64,000 nt of DNA from contig NZ_VOSL01000006.1 of the NCBI RefSeq assembly GCF_007997005.1, forward strand, positions 61,642-125,641. The letters are read 5' to 3'. Below the pieces are notes generated by a model that worked only from the letters and a program-made list of their open reading frames with translations, had not been told where the DNA came from and did not search any database. Below, one piece after another: positions 53,939 to 64,000 of the stretch; the stretch's first letter is position 1, and every line of letters begins with the position of its first letter. The position numbers and the translations under genes are program-made. The stretch is from Lujinxingia vulgaris (GTDB lineage: Bacteria > Myxococcota_A > Bradymonadia > Bradymonadales > Bradymonadaceae).

Positions 53939-55228
53939 GTGGAACGCGAGAACCGACAGCTCGGGGAGTATCGACTGCTGGCCCATCTGGCCAAAGGTGG
54001 GCAGTCGGCGGTGTTCCTGGCCGCACGTGGTGGGCCCCACGGTTTTTTTCGGCCGGTGGTGATTAAGGGAATCCCCGACCGCAATCTGGGGGACCGCCGC
54101 TTTGAGGCGCTCTTTTATAAAGAGGCGACCGTCTCCTCGCGCTTCTCGCACCCGCATGTGGTCACAGTGCACGACGCCAAGCAGGTGGGCGATGAGCACT
54201 TTATGGTCATGGATTATGTGGCCGGTCAGACCGTTGCCGACCTGGCGCAGCGAGCGTTCTCGCAGGGCGACGGGCTTAGCCTGCACGAGTCCTTGCTTAT
54301 CGTGGCCGACGCGTGTGAGGGCCTCGACTATGTGCATGATTTTGTGGACATCGATCAGCAGAGCTACTCGATCGTGCACTGCGATATCAGCCCGCAGAAT
54401 CTGATGGTGACCTACCAGGGCATGACCCGGGTCTTCGATTTTGGCATCGCGCAGGTGGTGGGGGAGACGGCGGCGGGCAGCGACGATCTGGTGGGCGGAA
54501 AGTTCGCCTACATGAGCCCGGAGCAATGCCGCGGTGAAGGTGTGGACGGGCGCTCGGATATCTTCAGCCTGGGTGTGATCGCCTATGAGCTTGTGAGCGC
54601 GCAGCGGCTCTTCCGCCGTGGTTCGGTCGAGGAGGTCAAAGAGGCGCTTTTGACTGAGCCAATCGATGCGCCGAGCAAGGCGTCGGAGTGGGTGCCGGCG
54701 GAGATCGACCCGATCATTATGCGGGCGCTTGAGCGGGAGCCTGGCGAGCGCTACCAGCGCGCCGGAGAGTTCGGCGCGGCGATTCGCGGTTATCTGAGCG
54801 GGCTGGGCGTTGATCTCGAAGCGCTGCGTGAGGGGCTCGGCGGGAAGGTAGCGGCGCTCTTTGCGCAGGAGCGTCAGGAGGTGGCCCGCGCGCTCCGAGA
54901 CGCCCGCGAGCAGATGAGTGACCAGGCGCTGCGACCGCCCAGTGAGACTTCGGTGGAGGTCGCCACCTACCGCGCCCAGCTCATCGCCAGCGAAGAGGCG
55001 CTGGAGGAGGCCACTGCCCGGGTGGAGGAGCTGAACCTGGGCGCCCAGCGCGGCGCCGAGCTCATCGGCGCGCTTTCCGACGAGGTGCGCGCCTTGCGCC
55101 GTCGCCAGAGCTACTTTGTGGCGGCGATCGTGGCGCTCTCGCTCTTTGCGGCGGCCATCGCCACCTTCTCGATGACGGAGGTGGGCTCCGCGGTGAGCGC
55201 CAGCGCCGAGGCGGCGCAGCAGGATTGA
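53939..55228 (+). CDS. Membrane-anchored eukaryote-type Ser/Thr protein kinase
   Basis: A 429-residue kinase. It has a glycine loop (LAKGGQSAVFLA), the ATP-binding Lys43 in 'VVIKGIP', a catalytic loop IVHCDISPQNLM (His147-Cys148-Asp149, Asn154), DFG at 167-169 (VFDFGIA) and an activation segment ending in 'FAYMSPEQ'. The Arg of HRD is Cys, the non-RD form common in myxobacterial kinases. A heptad-like region (~318-385) and one C-terminal membrane helix (SYFVAAIVALSLFAAAIA) follow, with a short tail. The start is GTG at 53939: the promoter at 53822-53851 excludes the longer frame. FHA proteins 17-20 kb away are plausible readers of its phosphorylation. Confidence 0.9.
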   Translation: MERENRQLGEYRLLAHLAKGGQSAVFLAARGGPHGFFRPVVIKGIPDRNLGDRRFEALFYKEATVSSRFSHPHVVTVHDAKQVGDEHFMVMDYVAGQTVADLAQRAFSQGDGLSLHESLLIVADACEGLDYVHDFVDIDQQSYSIVHCDISPQNLMVTYQGMTRVFDFGIAQVVGETAAGSDDLVGGKFAYMSPEQCRGEGVDGRSDIFSLGVIAYELVSAQRLFRRGSVEEVKEALLTEPIDAPSKASEWVPAEIDPIIMRALEREPGERYQRAGEFGAAIRGYLSGLGVDLEALREGLGGKVAALFAQERQEVARALRDAREQMSDQALRPPSETSVEVATYRAQLIASEEALEEATARVEELNLGAQRGAELIGALSDEVRALRRRQSYFVAAIVALSLFAAAIATFSMTEVGSAVSASAEAAQQD

Positions 55229-55288
55229 CGCAGGGGCTGCTCCGCCGCGTTGCATAAGAACTTCATCAGGGTTTGCTCTTGCACAAAG

Positions 55289-55320
55289 AAAGCCCGGGCT
55301 CGATGAGCCCGGGCTTTTTT
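55289..55320. terminator. Bidirectional terminator between the kinase gene and alaS
   Basis: A perfect 13-bp stem, AAAGCCCGGGCTC (55289-55301) / GAGCCCGGGCTTT (55305-55317), has a GAT loop. It is followed by T residues to 55320 and mirrored by A residues on the other side. It lies between convergent genes. Confidence 0.88.
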
Positions 55321-55340
55321 GTGGAGCATGTGCCGATGGC

Positions 55341-58001
<2,661 letters not shown>

Positions 58002-58388
58002 AGCGTCCACATCGTATGGCGAGTTCGAGCTGAGAGCGGGGCCGCGGCGACGCGAGATCGGCCGAGGCATCGGGAGCAAAGAACAGCCTTGCTCGCGAGT
58101 GTCTTCCGCGCGCGTGCGGTCAATCCGCGCGCGTGCGGTCAATGGGGGCGGTGTTTAGCACGGGGAGAAGCGCAGAATCAACACGGGCGCCTGGCAATGG
58201 GGGCAGAGCAGGGCGACGTTCGAGCCAGCATGGCGAAGGGCCGGGGTATGGCGTGGGGAAATTTTTTGACGGCACCGCCAATCTCGACGAGCCTGAGCGG
58301 GTACTGAGAGCGGCCTCTATGCCTGGCCCCCGGCCGTGCGGGCTTGAAGTGTTGCCTGTGGGATTGTGAAAGTGACGCTGGAAGGTTT
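58002..58388. other. Divergent intergenic region between alaS and the TPR gene
   Basis: This 387-base stretch carries the 5' leader of alaS and the promoter region of the TPR-protein gene. It has no convincing gene on either strand. The notable feature is a perfect 19-bp tandem duplication (58106-58143). On the plus strand TTTTTTGACGG near 58262 could be a -35 region, but no -10 is obvious. Confidence 0.5.
58106..58143. repeat. Perfect 19-bp tandem direct repeat upstream of alaS
   Basis: The unit CCGCGCGCGTGCGGTCAAT occurs twice without gap or mismatch (58106-58124, 58125-58143). Read on the minus strand each copy begins ATTGACC, which resembles a -35 element, but no -10 follows at the right distance. 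It lies about 105 bases upstream of the alaS start. Confidence 0.75.
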
Positions 58389-59429
58389 ATGAAAGTATTG
58401 CTTGAGCTTTTGGGTGACGCCTGTCGAGTGTTAACGGGTGTGGAGTCACTCTCGGAGTTTCGCCCGGAGTCGCGCGATCGCATGCGAGAGCTGCTCTCGC
58501 AGCTTCGTCTGGAGCTCGATCGTCTGCTCGATGCCGACGCCCCGGTCGACCCGGAGCTCGCCGGGCGGGAGCCCTACCTTCAGCGGGCGCTTGAGGCGAT
58601 CGCCTCGCAGGACTATCAGGAAGCTCGGGCTGTGCTGGCCGAGGCCGTGGAGCGCTTCCCCCGGGACTTTGAGTTCTTGAGCTATCTGGGGCTTATCGCC
58701 TGGGAGCAGGGCGATCTGGTCGAGGCCGAGGGCTCCTACCGGCGCGCGATGGAGGTGGTCTTTACCGAGGGCCTGAACGCCGGGGAGGTGGAGAGCGGCG
58801 ATGACCCGGTGCTTCGCGCCGTGGAAGGTCGCGCGCTCTGCCTCTATCGCCTCGGAGAGCTCGAGGCGGCCCAGCGCCACTTCGAGTGGCTGGGCTCGAA
58901 CTTCCCGGAGCAGTACATCGGGTGTCTTTTCCTGGCCGGGGAGGCCTATCACCGCATGGGGCTCCTGCACGAGGCGCTGCGTTGTTATGAGGCGGTGCCC
59001 GTGGAGCCGGCGGTGCTCTACAACCGGGGGCTCGCGCTTTACGGCTGCGACCGGCTCGAAGAGTCGGCGCGCGCGCTGATCGAGGGCTTCGTGGCCAACA
59101 TCTATGTGGCCACGACGCTTCTGGGGCGCTTTGGCTACCGTCGCCCCTGCACGCCGGGGTACCTGGGCAGTGAGGCGTATGCTGAAGAACTTGTGGAGGC
59201 GTGCGCCTCGCTCTGGCACGGGCATCCGGGGAGCGTGCGATTTATGGAGCGCTGCTTTGATCACGCGCTGGTGCAGGCGCATTTGCAGCAATGTGGGGAG
59301 CAGGGCGGCACGCGTCTGTTGCAGGCCGGGGAGAGCGGGGTGGAGACCGACGCGTTTTTGGAGCAGCTCCACGACGCCGGTACGCTGCAGAGTATGGCGA
59401 GGCGCGTGATTCAGCGCCTCGACGCCTGA
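58389..59429 (+). CDS. TPR-repeat protein of unknown function
   Basis: A 346-residue, all-helical protein with degenerate tetratricopeptide repeats: 'QRALEAIASQDYQEARAVLAEAVERFP', 'FLSYLGLIAWEQGDLVEAEGSYRRAM', 'GRALCLYRLGELEAAQRHFEWLG' and 'GEAYHRMGLLHEALRCYEAVP'. There is no signal peptide or membrane helix, so it is probably cytosolic. The frame can start at 58344, but the ATG at 58389 has GGAAGG upstream and begins the helical region. Relatives serve as scaffolds; no partner is evident. It is convergent with mscS, 28 bases apart. Confidence 0.8.
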   Translation: MKVLLELLGDACRVLTGVESLSEFRPESRDRMRELLSQLRLELDRLLDADAPVDPELAGREPYLQRALEAIASQDYQEARAVLAEAVERFPRDFEFLSYLGLIAWEQGDLVEAEGSYRRAMEVVFTEGLNAGEVESGDDPVLRAVEGRALCLYRLGELEAAQRHFEWLGSNFPEQYIGCLFLAGEAYHRMGLLHEALRCYEAVPVEPAVLYNRGLALYGCDRLEESARALIEGFVANIYVATTLLGRFGYRRPCTPGYLGSEAYAEELVEACASLWHGHPGSVRFMERCFDHALVQAHLQQCGEQGGTRLLQAGESGVETDAFLEQLHDAGTLQSMARRVIQRLDA

Positions 59430-59457
59430 GCGACCCTCACCCCTGGCGAGGCGCCCT

Positions 59458-60390
59458 TTAAGCCGGGGAGTCGCCGGAGGTGGTCGCAACGGTGTCTTCG
59501 CGCGCGGTTCGACGCGTGCGCCCCCCGGTTGGTGCGACGCCTTCACGGAGCTGTGAGACCAGCGTCGATCCGTCCATGGTCTCACCGAGGTGCAGCACCC
59601 GCTGGGGAAGGGGCACGTCCACGCCCAGCTCACGCAGCCGAGCGTGAATCGCACCTGTCAGCTCGCTCTTGGCCGAGACGTAGTTTTGACGCTCGCTCCA
59701 GGCGCGCACCAAAAGCTCCATGCCGTTCTCGCCAAAGCGGTCGATCAGCACGATCGGGGCGGGCTCATCGAGGATCGTGGGCAGCGCGTGCATCGTGTGC
59801 GTGAGCTTGCGTTGAAGCACCTGAAGTTCGCAGTCAAAGGGCACGCGCACCGGCACCTCAATGCGGCGCACGCCGTAGAGGGTGTAGTTGATGATCGTGC
59901 TCTTGAGCAGCACTTCATTGGGGATACGCACCATCAGGTTGTCGAAGGTGCGGATGCGGGTGCTCAGAAGGTCGATGGAGATGACGGTGCCCAGGGTGGT
60001 GTCGATCTTGACGGTGTCATCGATCGAGAAGGGCCGGTCCATAAAGAGGAAGAAGCCCGAGATGATATTGGAGACGCTCGTCTGGGCGGCGAACCCCAGC
60101 GCCACGGTGAAGATCCCCGCGGCGGCGAGAAGTCCGCTCAGCTGCACGCCCAGCGCGCTGAGTGCGATGAGCACCACGAGCATAAACGCGCCGTAGAACG
60201 CGGTCTTGCTGGCGATGACCGCGCTGTGGGGGCTTGCGCCGTGGCGCAGTCGCACCACGCGCTCCACCCCACGGGCAAAGAACTTCGCGATGAAGTAGCC
60301 CACAATGACCCAGAAGACGCCCAGGATATAGGGCTCCATGCCCTCCCAGCCGCCCAGGCGAGTAAGCCAGCGGTTGATAGTCTCATTCAT
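59458..60390 (-). CDS. Small-conductance mechanosensitive channel (MscS family)
   Basis: A 310-residue MscS-type channel. It has three N-terminal helices; the pore-lining TM3 is 'AAGIFTVALGFAAQTSVSNIISGFFLFMDRPFSIDD', which contains the family A-x-G-F-A-A/Q-x-x-x-x-N-x-x-S-G signature. The beta domain follows ('TLGTVISIDLLSTRIRTFDNLMVRIPNEVLLKS'), then the alpha/beta cage domain. A polar tail rich in Thr/Arg/Gly ends the protein. It releases solutes on hypo-osmotic shock, a sensible function for a saline organism. It follows the DUF432-like gene by 15 bases, so the two are an operon. Confidence 0.94.
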   Translation of the reverse strand: MNETINRWLTRLGGWEGMEPYILGVFWVIVGYFIAKFFARGVERVVRLRHGASPHSAVIASKTAFYGAFMLVVLIALSALGVQLSGLLAAAGIFTVALGFAAQTSVSNIISGFFLFMDRPFSIDDTVKIDTTLGTVISIDLLSTRIRTFDNLMVRIPNEVLLKSTIINYTLYGVRRIEVPVRVPFDCELQVLQRKLTHTMHALPTILDEPAPIVLIDRFGENGMELLVRAWSERQNYVSAKSELTGAIHARLRELGVDVPLPQRVLHLGETMDGSTLVSQLREGVAPTGGRTRRTAREDTVATTSGDSPA

Positions 60391-60405
60391 AGGGGGTTCT
60401 GGGGC

Positions 60406-61206
60406 CTAGAAGCCGTGCTCCAGGCCGGTCTTGGCGCGGTAGGCGTGCAGAAATGTGTAGGCGCGGCGCGTCTCATGGGCGTTGGGCTTGCGACCGCTGT
60501 GCGCGATGGCTTCACCGCCTTCGGGGCCGTTGTCGACGAGCACCTCGGCCTCATTGGGGCCGAGCAGGCGCATCTGCACCTGGCTGGTGCACAAACGATC
60601 GCGATCCGGGCGGCGGTACAGACCCAGCGAGGCGGTGGGCAGCATGATCTTGCTAACTTCGCGCGGCTCCGGGGTGGTGTTGGTGACGGTCAGCGGGATC
60701 GTCGCCCACAACGCATAGTGCGTCTCATCGGGGAGGCGAAGATCGAGCGCGCAGATCGGGTGCTCGTCGAGCCCCTGACCGGCGTCGGGCGCGCAGACCG
60801 GCGCCCGAAACGAGGTGCAGATCTGCCCGGAGTCCACCGGCCCGTAGAGCCCCGGAGAGGTGCGCGGCGCGGGCAGATCCAGAAGATGCACGCTGCCGCC
60901 GGGATGCAGCGCCTCAATGCGCAGGCCCAGGGGAAGTCCCAGCACCACTTGCATGGTGAGCCCGGCCGGGCATAGAAGCTGCGGGGTGGGGAAGGCCAGC
61001 AGCGCTCGCTCACCGAAGTTCGGAAGAAAGCGCAGCGCGTTGCAACTTGCAGGTAGGGCGCAGTGGCGCGTGCTCAGCTCCTCGCCGGTGTCGATCACCA
61101 GCGCCTGCGCGCCACGCCGTTTGAGGTGAAGGGGCTTGTCGTAGACGTGGAGCGCTTCGAGGGCGCCGTCGTCGAGGCTAAGTTGCAGGGGCCACCGGGT
61201 TTCCAT
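60406..61206 (-). CDS. DUF432-like protein, operonic with mscS
   Basis: A 266-residue soluble beta-rich protein with a run of short strands, seven cysteines and segments such as 'ALRFLPNFGERALLAFPTPQLLCPAGL' and 'THYALWATIPLTVTNTTPEPREVSKIMLPTASLGLY'. The layout and the position directly upstream of an MscS channel resemble the DUF432 family, whose genes are often beside mechanosensitive channels; I cannot confirm the family without a profile search. It has no signal peptide. Start ATG at 61206 or GTG at 61215; neither has a good ribosome-binding site. It may modulate or assemble with the channel. Confidence 0.6.
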   Translation of the reverse strand: METRWPLQLSLDDGALEALHVYDKPLHLKRRGAQALVIDTGEELSTRHCALPASCNALRFLPNFGERALLAFPTPQLLCPAGLTMQVVLGLPLGLRIEALHPGGSVHLLDLPAPRTSPGLYGPVDSGQICTSFRAPVCAPDAGQGLDEHPICALDLRLPDETHYALWATIPLTVTNTTPEPREVSKIMLPTASLGLYRRPDRDRLCTSQVQMRLLGPNEAEVLVDNGPEGGEAIAHSGRKPNAHETRRAYTFLHAYRAKTGLEHGF

Positions 61207-61238
61207 AGACGACACTTAGCGCCGGGCATTGCCGGCAC

Positions 61239-62630
61239 GTGAGAGCAAAAGACGTGAGGAGAGGCCAGAGATGGTGGGCGGGGGGAGTCAGCGCGGTCGG
61301 TCTGGCTGCGCTCGCCATTGGCGTCCTCGGAGAGGCCGACGAGGAGCAGATTAAGCACAGCGTCGACTTGGAGCAAGGGGTGCTCGCCCCCTATCAGGGC
61401 GAGGTTGAGCAGCCTCGCGCCCTGGCGGGTGATGATGCACCGCCGACGCAGGCGCGATGGGTGCAGGTGCTCGATGAGGACGAGCGCGCGCTGGCGTCAC
61501 GGGTGATGGTGAGCGCGCCGGGGTTGTGGCCCCCCGTGGTAACTCGCAGCGACGAGGCCGGCTATGTGGCGCTGCCCGAGCCCGGCGCGCGCGGCCCGGG
61601 TGATGAGCCGATGCGCTTTTATGAGTTTTTGGCGCGCAGCGACGACGATGAAGAACCCCGGGCCTTCTGGGGCGTGATCCAGGGCCCGGGCGGTCCGGTC
61701 TTTGCCGAGGAGGGCGCGCGATTTGTGCGCGCCTCACCCGCCGCCGATCTTCGCCTGGGCATCGTTGACGCCGAGGGCGCGCCGGTGGAGGGCGCCTTTG
61801 TGCGACTCTCCCGCGAGAGCCTGGCGCTCTTGCACCTGCATGTGACCACCCGCGCCGACGGCGTCGCAGCTTTTCGCCAGATTCCACCGGGGACCTACTA
61901 CGTGACCATCGACGCCGAGGGGCACACACGCCGCACCCTGCAGGTGCAGCACGAGACCGACGATGCGTTTATGCTCAATGTCGAGCTCCTCGAAGGCGGT
62001 GGTCTGCGCATGCCCGAGGCCTGGCGCGCGCCGGTGGTCCAGGTGTTGGGGCAGTCGAGCTCGAATTCCAGCCTCGCGGTGGGCGAGGCGTCGTCCGGAG
62101 GGGGCGCGTCGATCGATGAAGATGAAGACGAGGCTGCGCGCGAAGCGCTGGAGATCTATGTGGCTGACCCGCAGGGCGCCGGCGTCACGGGCGCCTGGGT
62201 GGAGGTCTGGCACGCCGGCAACCGGGTGGCCGCCGGCGTGAGCGCGGGAAGCCGCGCGCTGAGCCTGCAGGTGCCCGCCGACGGGCCGCTCACCCTCTAC
62301 GCGACGCACCCGGGGTGGGGCGAGGGGCAACTCGTGGGCGTGGAGCCGGGGGGGCGCGGCGGGGCGACGGTGCGGCTGGGGCGACCGCTGCTCTCGATGC
62401 CCGTGCCCGACCGGGTGCGCTCGATGTCGGCGATTGAAGGGGCGTTGGGACAGCGGATTGTCGACACCGGTTCTGGCCACCAGATCGATGTGGTGGACCC
62501 CCAGAGCCCCGCGGCCCGCGCCGGGGTGGAGCGCGGCGATGCGCTGGTCTTTGCGCGTCGGGCTGGCGAGGAGCTGCGGGTGACCGTCTCGCGCGCCGGA
62601 CGCTTCGTGGAGGTGGCGCTACCCCGTTGA
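61239..62630 (+). CDS. Exported protein with carboxypeptidase-regulatory-like and PDZ domains
   Basis: A 463-residue protein starting at GTG (no in-frame ATG is near). An N-terminal hydrophobic segment, WWAGGVSAVGLAALAIGVLG, serves as signal or anchor. At ~165-245 a carboxypeptidase-regulatory-like (CNA-B-type) beta-sandwich is visible: 'LRLGIVDAEGAPVEGAFVRLS' with 'GVAAFRQIPPGTYYVTIDAEGH'. A second, weaker copy at ~300-370 has 'LEIYVADPQGAGVTGAWVEVW'. After an acidic linker, a C-terminal PDZ-like domain reads 'QIDVVDPQSPAARAGVERGDALVFA'. No protease domain is present. A protein-binding envelope role is inferred. It is divergent from the DUF432-like gene across about 30 bases, so their promoters overlap. 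Confidence 0.72.
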   Translation: MRAKDVRRGQRWWAGGVSAVGLAALAIGVLGEADEEQIKHSVDLEQGVLAPYQGEVEQPRALAGDDAPPTQARWVQVLDEDERALASRVMVSAPGLWPPVVTRSDEAGYVALPEPGARGPGDEPMRFYEFLARSDDDEEPRAFWGVIQGPGGPVFAEEGARFVRASPAADLRLGIVDAEGAPVEGAFVRLSRESLALLHLHVTTRADGVAAFRQIPPGTYYVTIDAEGHTRRTLQVQHETDDAFMLNVELLEGGGLRMPEAWRAPVVQVLGQSSSNSSLAVGEASSGGGASIDEDEDEAAREALEIYVADPQGAGVTGAWVEVWHAGNRVAAGVSAGSRALSLQVPADGPLTLYATHPGWGEGQLVGVEPGGRGGATVRLGRPLLSMPVPDRVRSMSAIEGALGQRIVDTGSGHQIDVVDPQSPAARAGVERGDALVFARRAGEELRVTVSRAGRFVEVALPR

Positions 62631-62663
62631 GTCTCAATGGGGTGGTCTGAAAGTGCTTAAATT

Positions 62664-63434
62664 TTAAGGGGTTGCGTGGCCAAGGAGGTCGATCTTCCCG
62701 GTCGTCTTCAGGTAGAGCTCGGTCAGGTCATGGACCTCCCCCGAGGTCATCTTCTGATCGAGCTCGGCGCGGCTGATGTCCATCACCAGCTCGCCGCCCT
62801 GAAGCAGCACGAAGCGGGAGCAGAGGCGCTCAAGCATGTCCAGGATATGGCTGGAGAGCAGGATCGCGCCGCCCTCGTCACAGTGGCGCTGCAAGCGCCT
62901 GCGCAGGCGCGCGGTCGACTCGGGATCAAGCCCCACAAAGGACTCGTCGAGCACGAGCAGCTTCGGGCTGCCGAGCAGGACCGAGGCGATGGCGAGCTTT
63001 CGGGCCATGCCACCCGAATACTCTTTGAGCACGACGTGGCGGGCGTCTTCGAGCTCGGTGATGACCAGCAGCTCTTCGATCTCGGCGTCGCGTTGGGCAG
63101 GCTTCAGATCCCGAAGCTCGGCGACAAAGTGCAGGTATTCAAGGCCGGTGAGGTAGTCGAGCATCGCCAGGTGCTGGGGCACAAAGCCCAGGTGTTTGCG
63201 GGCCTCCACCGGGTTGGCCACGACGTCGACGCCGTTGATGTGCACGCTGCCTTCATCCGGGGCGGTGATGCCGGCGACGCAGCCCATCGTCGAGGACTTG
63301 CCGGCGCCGTTTGGGCCGATCAGCGCCACGAACTCGCCAGGGGCGATGTTCAGGTTGACCTGATTGACGGCCACAAGCCGACGGTAGCGTTTGGTGAGGT
63401 TCTCTAAGACCAGGGCAGGGGTGGGGGCGGTCAT
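62664..63434 (-). CDS. ABC-2-type transporter ATP-binding protein
   Basis: A 256-residue exporter-class ATPase of the CcmA/NatA type. Walker A is ALIGPNGAGKSSTMGCVAG, the signature is EYSGGMARKLAIASVLL, and Walker B is LLVLDESFVGLDPEST, with Ser where Pro normally follows the catalytic Glu. The H-loop is 'ILLSSHILDMLE'. The domain is otherwise complete. Its ATG overlaps the stop of the upstream permease gene (ATGA), so translation is coupled. The substrate is unknown. Confidence 0.92.
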   Translation of the reverse strand: MTAPTPALVLENLTKRYRRLVAVNQVNLNIAPGEFVALIGPNGAGKSSTMGCVAGITAPDEGSVHINGVDVVANPVEARKHLGFVPQHLAMLDYLTGLEYLHFVAELRDLKPAQRDAEIEELLVITELEDARHVVLKEYSGGMARKLAIASVLLGSPKLLVLDESFVGLDPESTARLRRRLQRHCDEGGAILLSSHILDMLERLCSRFVLLQGGELVMDISRAELDQKMTSGEVHDLTELYLKTTGKIDLLGHATP

Positions 63435-64000
63435 GCGGGGCTCCGGCCGGGGGCGGCGGGTGAGGAGGACGGGGAGGGCAGAACGAGGGCTGCGGCGATG
63501 AGGGTGGCGCTCACCACCAATGCGACGGGGAGCGAGAGGCCGGCCAGCGCGGCGAGTATCAGGGTGACGCCGGCGGGCAGCCAGCGCTCGCGAGTGCGGG
63601 TCCGGGGAAGCAGGCGCAGCGCCGCGGCAAGCCCCGTGGCGAGCGCGAGCGAAGCGAGCGCGACCATCCAGGCGCCGGGCTCGGAGCGCCAGAGACCGTT
63701 GATAAGCGCGACGAGCAGGGCGAAGGGAAGCGCCAGAAAGAAGACCTCACGCACCGCCAGGCGAAACACGGCGTTGTCCACATCGGATGGCGCCAGCGGA
63801 AGCGCGGTGGGGCTTTGCAGGCGCGCTGCCTGACGGGAGACGCGCAGCCAGGGGTTGATGATCAGCGCGAGCATCAACGCAGGCGCCATCGCCACCGCCC
63901 AGCCGGGGCGCGCCGCCGCATCGATCACGGCCAGTCCCACCGCGGCGAGCACGAGGACCACGGCGTAGCCGACGCGCCCGGCGGCCAGGCGGCGGTCGCC
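63431..64000 (-). CDS. ABC transporter membrane subunit, partial (N-terminus off the right edge)
   Basis: The frame is open to the right edge; about 189 C-terminal residues are visible. It is very hydrophobic, with at least five membrane helices ('VVLVLAAVGLAVIDAA', 'GWAVAMAPALMLALIINPWLRV', 'FFLALPFALLVALINGLW', 'MVALASLALATGLAAALRLL', 'VTLILAALAGLSLPVALVV') and a short basic-Pro tail. Coupling to the ATPase gene by a four-base ATGA overlap makes it the permease of that exporter. The family cannot be fixed from this part. Confidence 0.7.
   Translation of the reverse strand, partial: GDRRLAAGRVGYAVVLVLAAVGLAVIDAAARPGWAVAMAPALMLALIINPWLRVSRQAARLQSPTALPLAPSDVDNAVFRLAVREVFFLALPFALLVALINGLWRSEPGAWMVALASLALATGLAAALRLLPRTRTRERWLPAGVTLILAALAGLSLPVALVVSATLIAAALVLPSPSSSPAAPGRSPA

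Noticed and set aside
58106..58143. The two ATTGACC copies as a double alaS promoter
   Set aside because: Neither copy has a recognisable -10 element at 16-18 bases, so I only report the repeat.

Overview
The window is a 64-kb stretch of GC-rich bacterial chromosome. It contains tRNA-Pro(GGG), parAB, aspS, alaS, sucCD, ndk and rlmN. It has no insertion sequence, phage gene, integrase or CRISPR array. Several features suggest a saline-environment member of the Myxococcota / Bradymonadales-type 'deltaproteobacteria': a membrane-anchored eukaryote-type kinase with an HCD catalytic loop, two FHA-domain proteins (one fused to a CpaF-type ATPase), a Cys-rich fibronectin-type lipoprotein, an acidic lipoprotein, and a large Mrp-type cation/proton antiporter locus. 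This placement is inferred from gene content and protein style, not from a phylogenetic marker comparison.

Layout. 1-6.8 kb: partial outer-membrane barrel protein, YfcE-type phosphodiesterase, TPMT-like methyltransferase, DAACS symporter, DoxX protein, acyl-CoA carboxylase beta subunit and a small membrane protein. 6.8-16.2 kb: parB-parA, tRNA-Pro with its own promoter and terminator, a run of small genes (UbiA-like, THUMP methyltransferase, pirin, APH-like kinase fold, type I asparaginase) and an orphan OmpR-type response regulator. 16.6-19.7 kb: a 1036-residue lipoprotein with tandem fibronectin-like repeats. 20-30.3 kb: two CPA2 antiporters followed by an Mrp/Mbh-like complex (E, F, G, MbhD, MbhE+MnhB, C, D and two further NuoL-like subunits), nearly all overlapping or abutting. 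30.4-33.6 kb: sppA, a TolC-like protein and an MlaC-like protein, closed by a strong bidirectional terminator.

33.6-37.3 kb: FHA-FHA-TM-TPR protein and FHA-CpaF ATPase. 37.5-44.8 kb: a complete Opp/Dpp-type peptide ABC importer whose permeases are much longer than usual and whose binding protein has a membrane anchor and coiled coil. 45-55.2 kb: aspS, sucCD, ndk, rlmN, a PfkB kinase, a lipoprotein and the Ser/Thr kinase. 55.3-64 kb: alaS, TPR protein, a DUF432-like/MscS pair, a PDZ-ending secreted protein, and an ABC-2-type exporter running off the right edge.

The most unusual part is the 20-30 kb cation/proton antiporter locus. The MrpA C-terminal domains are distributed in an archaeal Mbh-like order, there are three NuoL/M/N-type subunits, and the last of these has lost the TM5 glutamate needed for proton transfer in its relatives. 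I did not find a clearly new defence or biosynthetic system.
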